This document shows, one piece after another, positions 45,961 to 56,214 of a stretch of 64,000 bases of DNA. The translations under genes were made by a program, and so were the position numbers. How positions within the stretch are numbered: the first letter of the stretch is position 1; the number at the start of each line of letters is the position of its first letter. Source of the DNA: Bugulina stolonifera (Eukaryota; Bryozoa; Gymnolaemata; Cheilostomatida; Bugulidae); assembly GCA_935421135.1 (NCBI GenBank), contig OW285190.1:5022001-5086000 (forward strand). The letters run 5' to 3'. The notes beneath the pieces were generated by a model that was not told the origin of the DNA, ran no database searches, and saw only the letters and a program-made list of their open reading frames with translations.

Positions 45961-47404
45961 TCACTCATCTTCATCAGAAGTCGTAGGAGCTATAATGTTT
46001 ACGACTTCGGTCTCAGCATACTCTAATTGATATGCTCCAGCTCCAAACTCTTGACACAGTCTTACCTACAAGATGATTTTAGTTTTTTACTCAGACGAAT
46101 ATCACTCAAGGTGGACAAAGCAAGAAATCTATACTTCTTTATGTTGTTGGTCCCTTACCATATCTGCTGATTTGTAGAGGTGAGCTAGTTGTTGAGGGGT
46201 TTCACTTTTGTAGTTACGAACTTCAGAATCAGCTCCCAATCTTAGACATGTATGTAGACATTCGTAGTCTTCATTCTCTATGGCAATGTGAGATGGGGCG
46301 TATCCATCTCCCATTCGCTATAATATCAAACAAGAGAATAGAATTAAACTCCCCATCTAACTTATCAATTCGATCTACTCTACTTTTATTCCACTGTAAT
46401 GTATTCACTTACCCTCATGTCTAAGTCAGCCCGAGTATTTTTTTTTAGTACCTTTAGTGCCTCTCTATGCTTGCTGCTATGCGCTGTTTCAACAATGAGG
46501 TGGACTACACTCCTTCCATCATGATTGTAGCTCTGTACATTGTCTTGGGGAAGTGATTTGTAAGGAACTCTGAAGTATGGATGCTTTACTTCTGCTCTGG
46601 TCAAACTTGTGGTTAGAGCATGAATAACCTTAGCTCTACCCAGACGTTCAGCAATGTGAAGGGGGTGTCACCTTCCAAATAAACATTAGCAATATAGATA
46701 AGTACCGAATTGTTACAAGTTTTGCAACACTTTATTTTTTAACAAGCAATGCATGCAAACATTGGTGCTATAAAACACTAACCCCAAGCATCGGCTATTG
46801 CTCCATCCGCTTCCCTTGTGATGATGAGGCGAATTAGTGAATCTGAACAATAAGACTGTACAGTTAGGTGAAGTAACGTCTGCCGATTCGCATTCTTTGT
46901 ATTCAGTTGTTTGTGACTCCTCGCAACAAATACCGCGAGTGCAACGGCTCTCTCATCTCTATCTCGGGCTGCTTCTAGTACCTCACTACATCATTTAGCA
47001 TGATATTTGTTTTTCACATAGTTGAGAGGTAGTTATATGGGAAATTTGTCTATCATATTTTATTTTGATCATAAAAGACAATACGAAACAAACAAAAAAA
47101 AAAAGTTGGAAGTATGTATAACTTACAACTCTTCATCCTTTCCATCTTGCTCCCAAAAGATAGAACGAATTTCTTCTAGTAACTGTGTGCTAAGCTTATT
47201 ACGAATATCGGTTAAAGGATCCCATTTCTGCCAGTCTAGAGGTAAGCTTTTTTGGAGAAAGAGCTCAGACATCCCCTCAAATAAGTCTTTATTCTCATAC
47301 TTGCTTTGTTCTGTACATCTTTCCACTGTTACCTTCATCAGCTCTTGGTTTATAGGAGTCATTAGCTTGTTGCTATACTCGCTTGATCCATATCCACTTT
47401 CCAT
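45961..47404 (-). CDS. IkB-like ankyrin-repeat protein, five exons
   Basis: Exons 47404-47127, 46985-46783, 46671-46413, 46317-46159, 46065-45961 (TGA). The N-terminus MESGYGSSEYSNKLM carries ESGYGS, close to the DSGxxS degron of IkB proteins. Ankyrin repeats: NRQTLLHLTVQ...LIRLII; HPLHIAERLGRAKVIHAL; NHDGRSVVHLIVETAHS; GYAPSHIAIENEDYECLHTC then LRLGADSEVRNYKSETPQQL. The last two resemble ankyrin repeats 5-6 of IkB-alpha (GRT.LHLAV...LLL..GADVN....G.SP.QL). C-terminus acidic (APTTSDEDE). All junction phases fit except one missing base in a C5 run (about 46661-46665), where GDTPLH would need C6. Either a sequence error or a real frameshift. Family role: holding Rel/NF-kB proteins in the cytoplasm. 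Bcl3-type nuclear function is an alternative. Confidence 0.8.
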
Positions 47405-47490
47405 GCTATTTGTGTGCTAACCTTCTTTAATTTCTATTAAGAACAGACTGGAGCTAGAAAGAGTTAACTAAACTACTGTTTCCACCTCTC

Positions 47491-47530
47491 TTTATATAGT
47501 GAATAAAAAGATACAAATAAAGCTGATTGG
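47491..47530 (-). promoter_or_regulatory. TATA and CCAAT elements of the IkB-like gene
   Basis: The minus strand reads GCCAATCAGC (about 47522-47531) and, some 25 bases on, CTATATAAAGAG (TATA at 47491-47498), about 90 bases before the ATG. A compact TATA promoter suits an inducible gene. Confidence 0.55.
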
Positions 47531-47544
47531 CTAACAGCATATAC

Positions 47545-49205
47545 ATTGGAGCGCATTGGAAACACATCAGAGTGCATCGAATCACATCGGGAAAGATCGA
47601 AAACACATAGGGAAACATCGAAACACATCGGGAAAGGTCGAAAACACATCGGGGGAGGTCGAAAACACATCGAATCACATCGGGGGAGGTCGAAAACACA
47701 TCGAATCACATCGGGGGAGGTCGAAAACACATCGGGACACATCGAATCACATCGGGGGAGGTCGAAAACACATCGGGTCACATCGAATCACATCGAGGGA
47801 GGTCGAAAACACATCGAATCACATCGGGGGAGGTCGAAAACACATCGAATCACATCGGGGGAGGTCGAAAACACATCGGGGGAGGTCGAAAACACATCGG
47901 GACACATCGAATCACATCGGGAGAGGTCGAAAACACATCGGGACACATCGAATCACATCGGGGGAGGTCGAAAACACATCGGGTCACATCGAATCACATC
48001 GGGGGAGGTCGAAAACACATCGAATCACATCGGGGGAGGTCGAAAACACATCGGGGGAGGTCAAAAACACATCGAATCACATCGGGGGAGGTCGAAAACA
48101 CATCGGGGGAGGTCGAAAACACATCGGGACACATCGAATCACATCGGGGGGAGGTCGAAAATACATCGGGACACATCGAATCACATCGGGGGAGGTCGAA
48201 ACCACATCGGGACACATCGGGGGAGGTCGAAAACACATCGAATCACATCGGGGGAGGCCGAAAACACATCGAATCACATCGGGGGAGGTCGAAAACACAT
48301 CGAATCACATCGGGGGAGGTCGAAAACACATCGAATCACATCGGGGGAGGTCGAAAACACATCGAATCACATCGGGGGAGGTCGAAAACACATCGAATCA
48401 CATCGGGGGAGGTCGAAAACACATCGAATCACATCGGGGGAGGTCGAAAACACATCGAATCACATCGGGGGAGGTCGAAAACACATCGAATCACATCGGG
48501 GGAGGTCGAAAACACATCGGGGGAGGTCGAAAACACATCGGGACACATCGAATCACATCGGGGGAGGTCGAAAACACATCGAATCACATCGGGGGAGGTC
48601 GAAAACACATCGAATCACATCGGGGAGGTCGAAAACACATCGGGACACATCGAATCACATCGGGGGAGGTCGAAAACACATCGGGACACATCGAATCACA
48701 TCGGGGGAGGTCAAAAACACATCGGGTTACATCGGGGAAGGTCGAAAACACATCGAGACACATCGAATCACATCGGGGGAGGTCGAAAACACATCGGGGG
48801 AGGTAAAAAACACATCGGGTTACATCGGGTTACATCGGGTCACATCGGGGAAGGTCGAAAACACATCGGGACACATCGAATCACATCGGGGGAGGTCGAA
48901 AACACATCGGGGGAGGTAAAAAACACATCGGGTTACATCGGGTTACATCGGGTTACATCGGGTTACATCGGGTCACATCGGGGAAGGTCGAAAACACATC
49001 GGGACACATCGAATCACATCGGGGGAGGTCGAAAACACATCGAGACACATCGAATCACATCGGGGGAGGTCGAAAACACATCGGGGGAGGTCGAAAACAC
49101 ATCGGGTTACATCGGGTTACATCGGGTTACATCGGGTTACATCGGGTTACATCGGGTTACATCGGGTTACATCGGGTTACATCGGGTTACATCGAATCAC
49201 ATCGG
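47545..49205. repeat. 1.65-kb CACATCGG satellite between divergent promoters
   Basis: A mosaic of short modules, all built on CACATCG: CGAATCACAT, CGGGGGAGGT and CGAAAACACAT form a dominant 31-bp unit. GGACACATCG and 10-bp GGTTACATCG modules interrupt it, with a run of nine GGTTACATC units near 49100-49190. The 31-bp period cycles through all frames without stops, so plus frames of 457 and 416 codons are open but not credible as genes. Confidence 0.95.
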
Positions 49206-49237
49206 GATGCAATAAATCAGACTAAAAAAAGGCAAAT

Positions 49238-49269
49238 CACTTCTGATTGGACAGAGATTTCCATAAAAG
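49238..49269 (+). promoter_or_regulatory. CCAAT and TATA-like elements of the orphan gene
   Basis: CTGATTGGACAG (inverted CCAAT, about 49240) and CCATAAAAGC (TATA-like, 49261-49270) lie some 110 bases before the ATG. In between is AGAGATTTCC, a weak match to a Rel/NF-kB site. The layout mirrors the promoter across the satellite (CTGATTGGCTAA there). Confidence 0.45.
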
Positions 49270-49377
49270 CAAGCGTGAGAGAGGATTTTTATCATTACCA
49301 CTCAACCACCTAGTAAAGACTTGCAACTCTGTGGATATTTACTAATTTCTCTGAATAAACATCACTCAACAATTAAT

Positions 49378-51977
49378 ATGGTGAGTAAACTTATTTTAAT
49401 ATGTATTTTAGTATGAATTTACTCATTTGAGTTAACATTGGGACTAATTCTATTTTAGTAGTGATATAATACTCCCTTGGTATGACCAGAGCTTAGAAAC
49501 TTTGTAAGCTTATGTATTAAACTGTTTTGATTCTCAACATGAGAGCAAGTATGTAGAGATCTGATCTGTCTATACTACAATTTGTGTGACCGGAGCTTAG
49601 AAGCTTTATTATAAGTGGTTATACCACTGTAGTGTTTCTTTCTTTAGTAACTATGTTGCATTAGTAGTTCCATCTACTTGACTCATGCTTTGGTATATGT
49701 TTATTACTCTACATATACTTACAGGCTTCTACATCTAAATATCAAAGAAAGAAATATATAAGAAAAATTAAAACATCAAAAAAAGGTATGAAGTATATGA
49801 TTACGTATGATTCGGAAGACAGAAGACGAATCTCGAGGAAAAGAATCCCATCTCCAGAAATGGTTAGTCTATTATCTTATTTGTTCACACATGCATTACA
49901 CCTTCAATCCAATATGGTGTTGGGTTTCTAAGATGTCAAAGGAGATTACTGACATTTCTTCAGAAGTACATGTTAGTTACACATAATGATGATGTACTTT
50001 TTTATACTATAAGCCTCTTACCATGTCTAGAATGTCAAAAGAGACTACTTCCTTTTTAAAACCAGATGTTAATTAGCCATAGTATGATTTTCTCTAATTC
50101 TATAAGTCTCTTACCATGTCTAAGATGTTAAAGATTAGTGATATTTTTATTATAAGTATTGCACTTTCTTTCTTATGTATTATTTTTATCAATAAGACAC
50201 TTTTTTTTTCTTTTCTTATGTGAAAAAATATAACATAAATTACAACTGGTTTTCTTATGTTAATGATGTATTTCTCTTTATGTGAGTAAATAGACAGGCT
50301 TTAGTAGACTTGCTTAGTACTTAGAGTGCTAGTTTTTTCATCAAATTCTTCAAAAACCATATATTACAAATAACTATGTTAATGTAGTTTGTTAATTAGT
50401 CTCTGCACATTTTATTTACATTATAGAATGAAAAAGAAACAGAACTAGGGGAAGAAGAAATTGCATTATTTGAAGAATGTGGGGGAGTAGATGGGTTCGA
50501 GATAGGTAAGAATGATCTAGTATCTATTTGTATATTTAGAATCTTTTTTTTTTCTGATTTACAAGTAAGTCATATGTTCTCTCTCACTTATTCTTGTTAT
50601 TTTCTTTCTTTTTTAGGACTCAGAGCAAAGCCGATATGTAAGGGGGGTCTAAGATTCTATGTCTTTGTTAGTGATGAGACAAAAAGAAGACTGGAGATGT
50701 CACTAACAAAGCCATTTGAATCGGACGACCCCTGCTTTTTATGCAATAAGAATGTTGGGCACCGACGAGGTGTCCACATTCAACAACATTTTTTGCTCCG
50801 AATCTGTTTTTGCTATCACATAACAGTAGATGATGAGGGGATGAATAGACACTACAACTTTCCATCTAATCATCATATTGATGGAAAGCCCTGTCACCGA
50901 CACATCTCATTCAACACACGCTTTCTAACTGATATCTATTCATTAAAAAAGACCATATCCTTTTTGCAAAGGGTCACTGGTCACTCTCCACCTTCCAAAA
51001 TACTCATCCCCGCATACACTCCAACAACTGTTGGTGGGGTAGTATACCCTCCCTTCTTTAAGGGGATGTCTACTACTCCATTCTCTTTAAAGTCTGGGGT
51101 GTGCTCTTCACAATTTCCTCTCCCTTCTCACCATCATTTTGATTCAGATGCTTCTTCCATCAGTAACTCTCTTACTAATGGAGACATTACCATCTCTACT
51201 TCTTCTCTTACAACTACTACTGTTACTACTACTCCTTCTACTACTTCTTTTCCTCCACTCTTTTCTTCACATTCACCCTCTCATTCTCCTGAAAGATCTG
51301 TAAAGTCTGGGGTGTGCTCTTCACAATTTCCTCTCCCTTCTCACCATCATTTTGATTCAGATGCTTCTTCCATCAGTAACTCTCTTACTAATGGAGACAT
51401 TACCACCTCTACTTCTTCTCTTACAACTACTACTATTACTACTACCATTACTACCACTCCTTCTACTGCTTCTTTTCCCCCACTCTTTTCTTCACATTCA
51501 CCCTCTCATTCTCCTGAAAGATCTGATGATACAGTTACCACTGTTTCGATACCTACTTCTACTCCCACCTCTTCACCTGCTCCACTCTTTTTCTTAGATT
51601 CACCCTCTTTTTCTCTTGGAAGATCTAATAATATAATTACTAGTCTTTCAATACCTACTTTTATTACTACTTCTACTACTACCACTTCTTCCTTTTCTTT
51701 AGCTTCACCCTCTCTTTCTTTTGGAAGAGAGCTACTTAGCTCGCAATCTCCTTCTTGTTCGTCTGAACTCAATCTTAATACCCCCACCACTATTACCCCC
51801 ATAGAAGAGGAGACTGTCAGTGAACTAGTTGATCGAAGCAGACTCCCCCCATCTTTTTTCTCTGGAGCAGTTGAGTATTACCGCTCTGCCATTTTTCATC
51901 TCAAGAAGAATGGGTATCACAGAGAGGTAATAGCACAAGCTGAAGCTTACCTTCGAGTCAGTGAAGAAAAGCTCTAA
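49378..51977 (+). CDS. Unrecognised 526-residue protein, four exons
   Basis: Exon 1 codes only the initiator Met (ATG-GTGAGT, 49378-49380); then 49725-49862, 50427-50505 and 50617-51977. Phases agree throughout and no stop interrupts it. Residues 2-47 are basic (SKYQRKKYIRKIKTSKKG; RRRISRKR, a possible nuclear signal). 48-73 are acidic (ETELGEEEIALFEECGG). 74-210 form a Cys/His-containing globular part (RFYVFVSDETKRRLEM; DDPCFLCNKNVGHRRGVHIQ; HIDGKPCHRH). 220-460 are Ser/Thr/Pro-rich with a 71-residue in-frame duplication. The end, FFSGAVEYYRSAIFHLKKNG then REVIAQAEAYLRVSEEKL, is helical. I do not recognise a family. The C-x2-C...H pattern could bind zinc. Divergent from the IkB-like gene. 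Confidence 0.8.
51088..51522 (+). repeat. 213-bp in-frame tandem duplication in the orphan gene
   Basis: AAAGTCTGGGGTGTGCTCTT starts at 51088 and again at 51301. The two copies encode KSGVCSSQFPLPSHHHFDSD ... SSHSPSHSPERS with few differences, copy 2 having extra Thr codons. 213 is a multiple of three, so the frame survives, which argues that this region is translated. Confidence 0.85.
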
Positions 51978-52144
51978 TCATCATTCTTTAGTTTTTTTTC
52001 TTTTTTCTCCCACTCTCTTTCTCCCACTCTCTCTCTCTGTAGTGTCTCATTCCCTCTGCATTTACTTTTATGTGATAGCAAATCAGTGAGGATTTTTTTT
52101 TAAATTATTTTTTTAAATTATTATATAATGGTATTCTAACACTT

Positions 52145-52385
52145 ATACACATCCTTTTATACATTCTATTGCTACTATTGTAAAAAGTTTATTTAATGTA
52201 TTATATGTGCTGACTTAACACATGCACACAGCTGTCTCTTGCTATAATAGCTATGACATACTCCTTTACATATGTGTCTTTTATTCTTTCAATTGTGTTT
52301 AAATCATATTATAATGATATTTCAACATGTGTACACAATCTTTATTTATTCTATTGCTACTATTGTGAAAAGTTTATTTAAAGCG
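52145..52385 (+). repeat. Shared 3'-flank repeat, copy next to the orphan gene
   Basis: Reverse-complement partner of 45650-45950. It has TTCTATTGCTACTATTGT twice, GACTTAACACATGCACACAG, ATGACATACTCCTTTACATA and TTTATTTATT. It lies 170-410 bases after the orphan gene's stop, in the same sense relative to the gene as the copy at the IkB-like gene. Confidence 0.8.
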
Positions 52386-53375
52386 TTTGAGAACTGAACA
52401 AGTGTTATGCATCATTGAAATGCTCAAAAACAGCATTTTTCAATGAAATTATGGAGTTGTCATTCCAAATGAGCCTTTGGTTAAGGAGTTGGGGGTGCCA
52501 AGGGTCTCCAAAGGTCTCTAGGGATTTGTTGCCTCTACCACATTTTTAGACCCTAGGTGAAAACCAGGCCTGTTATAGGGGCATTACTGTAAGCTGATAT
52601 TGTTGAGCAAAAACACTGTGGGGTGAAAAGGGTTTTTGACTAATTACTTTAGCTGCCTTGGAATTTCAATAGTGAGGCACAGCATAGGTACTTATGTTGA
52701 CAAGGCCTACTAGCTATACTACAATGTAGGGGTGTAGGTGGTCATCAATCATCACTGTGTCACAGTTATTTATCAGAGGCTGTAATTTATATGTATGTGC
52801 TATGCTCTACATGCCTATTCTAATCACTCTGTGCTTTGAGAATGGCTATTTATTGTTATATGTATTAATTAGCCACACAGGACTTGGGTGAGAATGTGAA
52901 CTTGTTACAAGCAATCACATGCAAACTTTTATTTCAACTACCACTGTATTCCTCATTTGTACATCACTGTGGTCTGTGTTTATGATCTTGATATAGCCAG
53001 AGTTTTCCATAGGCATACAAGCCAAAGGAATACAATAGTAATCCATTATATAAATATGGTAACTGGTAGCTCAAACTACCAGCCTACCATCATGATAACA
53101 CTACTCATCAGGTAGGGTACAGACCATAGGGAAGAGGATTTAGGCAATTATTATTTAAAACACCCAAGTCAAACTTGAGTAGTTATCAGTATTAATTCTC
53201 ATGCATTGGGCAATGTGAAAGACAACTTGAATGAAATTGGACTGCAGTAGCACACTACAATGTAAATTATCTTTGACACTTGACACAATATACATGTTCA
53301 GAATACAAAAATGTATAGCAATTCTTATTAGTGTGTGGGTTCAAGTGGGGGGGGAGGGGACACCTATCTAAAGCA
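52386..53375. other. Intergenic, nothing recognised
   Basis: No supported frame. A G9 run occurs near 53347. Confidence 0.5.
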
Positions 53376-53634
53376 TGAATTTGCGACTGTTCGAAACAGG
53401 ACGTTTCGAAACTGAATAGTTCAACACTGGACAGTTCAAAACCTCTAACCCCAAATACCAGATTTCACTTCATTTTTTTTTTAAATATTATTCTTGACTT
53501 GAATAATTAAAATGAATGATCTGTGAGTGTGTTCCTCTTAATGCAATCTACACAGTTTTGAACTGTCCTGTTTCGAAATGACCGGTTGTGAAACGTCCTG
53601 TTTCGGACTGTCTTTTTCGAAATGTCCCTTTACC
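53376..53634. mobile_element. Fold-back MITE (259 bp)
   Basis: The two halves are reverse complements over ~75 bp: GACTGTTCGAAACAGGACGT near the left, ACGTCCTGTTTCGGACTGTC near the right, then an inner pair GGACAGTTCAAAAC / GTTTTGAACTGTCC. The octamer CTAAAGCA occurs on both sides (53368-53375, 53635-53642) and may be the target duplication. Related relic at 11815-12000. Confidence 0.75.
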
Positions 53635-54005
53635 CTAAAGCACATGGGGGTTATACAATTTGAAATTCATCCACACTACACTGTTGTAATTTTTGACTTC
53701 ATAATGCCTACATAGTTATATCTATCAATGTGTAGTACAGTCAGTAGTCACAATAATAAGACCTGTGTTCCCTCTTACACTGTTTGTGAACTAAAGCTGT
53801 GGCCTAGGCTATGGGCTGACCACCCAACAACAATTAAGGATCTAATGCTATAAAAATTCCTCTACTACTGCACCTAACAGCACAGTTGACAGCCATCAGG
53901 CTATGGAACACTTTAGTGTCCACTGCATGTGCAAGTACTCAATGCAACAAAGGTACGGCCGAAATCGCAATTTTTGAAGTTGTCCCTAATCAGCCCTTGG
54001 TTCAC

Positions 54006-54616
54006 TATAGCCCGATAGCCTGTCAACTGCGTGCTGGGCATGGCTTCGGCAGGGCGGATGAAACAAGCCTCGATAAAAACTTCTTCAGCAGATAACAAGA
54101 GAATGCTTTCACCAAAAGCTTTGAAATTTGGCAGAAAGGTTCTTTATAGTTTGAAGTTTCTGTTGTTTGCTGTGGAGCTTACAATTCTTCTTAATTGACG
54201 AGCTATTACAGAAAAACTATTTACAATATTGAGACGATGACTCCAAACACAGACGCTACCACGCGTGCAGCTGACAACATAACGTGAAGCAGATAATACA
54301 ACGCGACAATGTAGCCCGATAGCCTGTAACTGCATGCTGGGCATGGCTTCGGCAGGGCGGATGAAACAAGCCTCGACAAAAACTTCTTCAGCAGATAACA
54401 AGAGAATGCTTTCACCAAAAGCTTTGAAATTTGGCAGAAAGGTTCTTTATAGTTCGAAGTTTCTGTTGTTTGCTGTGGAGCTTACAATTCTTCTTGATTA
54501 ACGAGCTATTACAGAAAAACTATTCACAATATTGAGACGACGACTCAAAACAATGACGCCACCACGCGTGGAGTGGATAACATAATGTGAAGCATATAAC
54601 ACAACGCAACAATGTA
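54006..54616. repeat. ~304-bp tandem duplication
   Basis: TAGCCCGATAGCCTGT begins at about 54008 and 54312. The copies share GCTGGGCATGGCTTCGGCAG, AAAAGCTTTGAAATTTGGCA and CTATTACAGAAAAACTATT with ~5% differences. Short frames in it show no family signal. Confidence 0.85.
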
Positions 54617-54619
54617 GCC

Positions 54620-55230
54620 ACAAGGATTTCTCCCCTTTGCCACTATAAGCTATAAATAAGCAAACAGCAGGCACCGCTTTGGGTGCGAAATTCTACATCT
54701 TTTGTATATCAGCGATAGATGTACATGTATATCTAATGCAATCTGTCTCAGATTTACAATATACACCCATAATCCAGGCTAATGGAAGCATTTTTGAATA
54801 AGTAGTAACAGTAAGTTCACACTGAAGCAGCACTAACATCACATCAAATGATAATTCTTTGTGTAGATCAGATTAGAAAACTCTTTCACAATACACAGCA
54901 GATATAAAACCATAAAATGACTTCAACTAGACAAAATGCAAGGGTAGCTGCTAGATAATACATGATATATTATATTTTAGCTATCTACCTACTAGCATCC
55001 TAGTGCAACATAAATATACAATGTACTGTGAGTTGAGAAACAATCTTCTCCAGAAGTCTTAAAAAATCAAAACGGAATCAGAACTAAAAATGGGACGCTT
55101 ACACGATTACTGCATCAAACATTTGGTATCTACATAACTAATTGAATTTTATTCACAAACTAACTATAAGGGCAGAGAAACTGGTAATGTCAACTGTGTA
55201 AGGAGGTTTGCCAGAGAGATGGGCACGGCA
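54620..55230. other. Intergenic, nothing recognised
   Basis: AT-rich, no supported feature. Confidence 0.5.
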
Positions 55231-55328
55231 TAACTTATTCCTCAATTCCAGAATACAGGCTGAGAAAGTAGTGCATATCTTTCGTGGACGGGTCTTTTGT
55301 GGGCTGCATTGGTAAACAGGCTACTCAC

Positions 55329-55381
55329 ATGCTGTGTACACCACCATAACTCTAAGCCAAATGCACCAAGTTCAAGATCAC
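55329..55381 (-). CDS. Possible single small exon
   Basis: Flanked on the minus strand by CTTCTCCAG and GTGAGT, and reads DLELGAFGLELWWCTQH. The opposite strand is also open. No partner exon found, so weak. Confidence 0.18.
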
Positions 55382-55579
55382 CTGGAGAAGCATCAAAACA
55401 AATAGTAGATAGCGACATTAACTGCTTAAATTGTGTACATATTATAGCAAAGTGCAAAGTTATTCATTGGACATCTTAAAGTTATTCACTGCGCATGATA
55501 AAAATAATTCTATTTGCTATACTTGCAATGTAGATGCATGTACATATGTGTGACCATTTCTATACTTTACTCACCAAAG

Positions 55580-55729
55580 ATTCAAATCTACACACACTTG
55601 ATGGCACTCCCTCTACTAACTGTCACAACAGTCCTTTGGCTATCCCCATCAATCATGCAGCATTTACTGGCATCAGCCCACAGTCCTCAAGTAGTGGCAC
55701 TTCCAGATCCAGCTCTACACCAGCTAGAG
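55580..55729 (+). CDS. Possible Ser/Thr-rich exon
   Basis: Bounded by TCACCAAAG and G-GTAAAC, and reads HTLDGTPSTNCHNSPLAIP then FTGISPQSSSSGTSRSSSTP. Related but broken sequence occurs in the downstream duplicated segments (for example LDGSPSANNAGNN at about 56645), which hints at a duplicated exon. Family unknown. Confidence 0.3.
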
Positions 55730-55844
55730 GTAAACAAACAACGCACAGTTACAACTGTATAGGTATGGCCAAGTACAAAATCATTAGACAGCTTCTGAGG
55801 TTATTTATTGTGCATGGTATTCTACACAGTGTCTTGAAACTTTT

Positions 55845-56060
55845 ACCAGCCAGTCAAACTAATACAACTGAAGCATCAACTACTGACGTAATGACATAAC
55901 CTATGACATAACCTACTGCGCAACAATTTCTAGTTGTACTGCATTGATTCCAGTAAAAATAGCCCCACTCTGACAGCCCATTTAATAATTTAGACATCTC
56001 AACCTGGCAGCAGTTATTACTAAAGTAATCTAACAATACAGTACAATAACCACACACTAC
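55845..56060. repeat. Partial extra copy of the duplicated segment
   Basis: ACCAGCCAGTCAAACTAATA through AATAGCCCCACTCTG matches part of the larger segments at 56330-56460 and 57990-58120, with more divergence. Confidence 0.7.
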
Positions 56061-56214
56061 TCACCAACAGCTACGAGTAGCCTACACCTACTATACATCC
56101 ATACTACACCTACATGTAGGCCTACACCTATACACACATGCACATGCACTTCCATGAGCATTAATGTTCATGTGCTTGAAAATAACTATTAGGTTACAAC
56201 ATTTAATTGAATGG

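Noticed and set aside
47546..48919. 457- and 416-codon overlapping plus-strand open frames
   Set aside because: Both are read through the CACATCGG satellite, whose 31-bp unit has no stop in these frames. The protein cycles through the same tripeptide-like patterns in any frame. Not a gene.
55242..55457. A conserved gene on either strand
   Set aside because: Both strands are open over the same stretch. Only a 53-bp minus piece has good splice edges, so it is listed at low confidence only.
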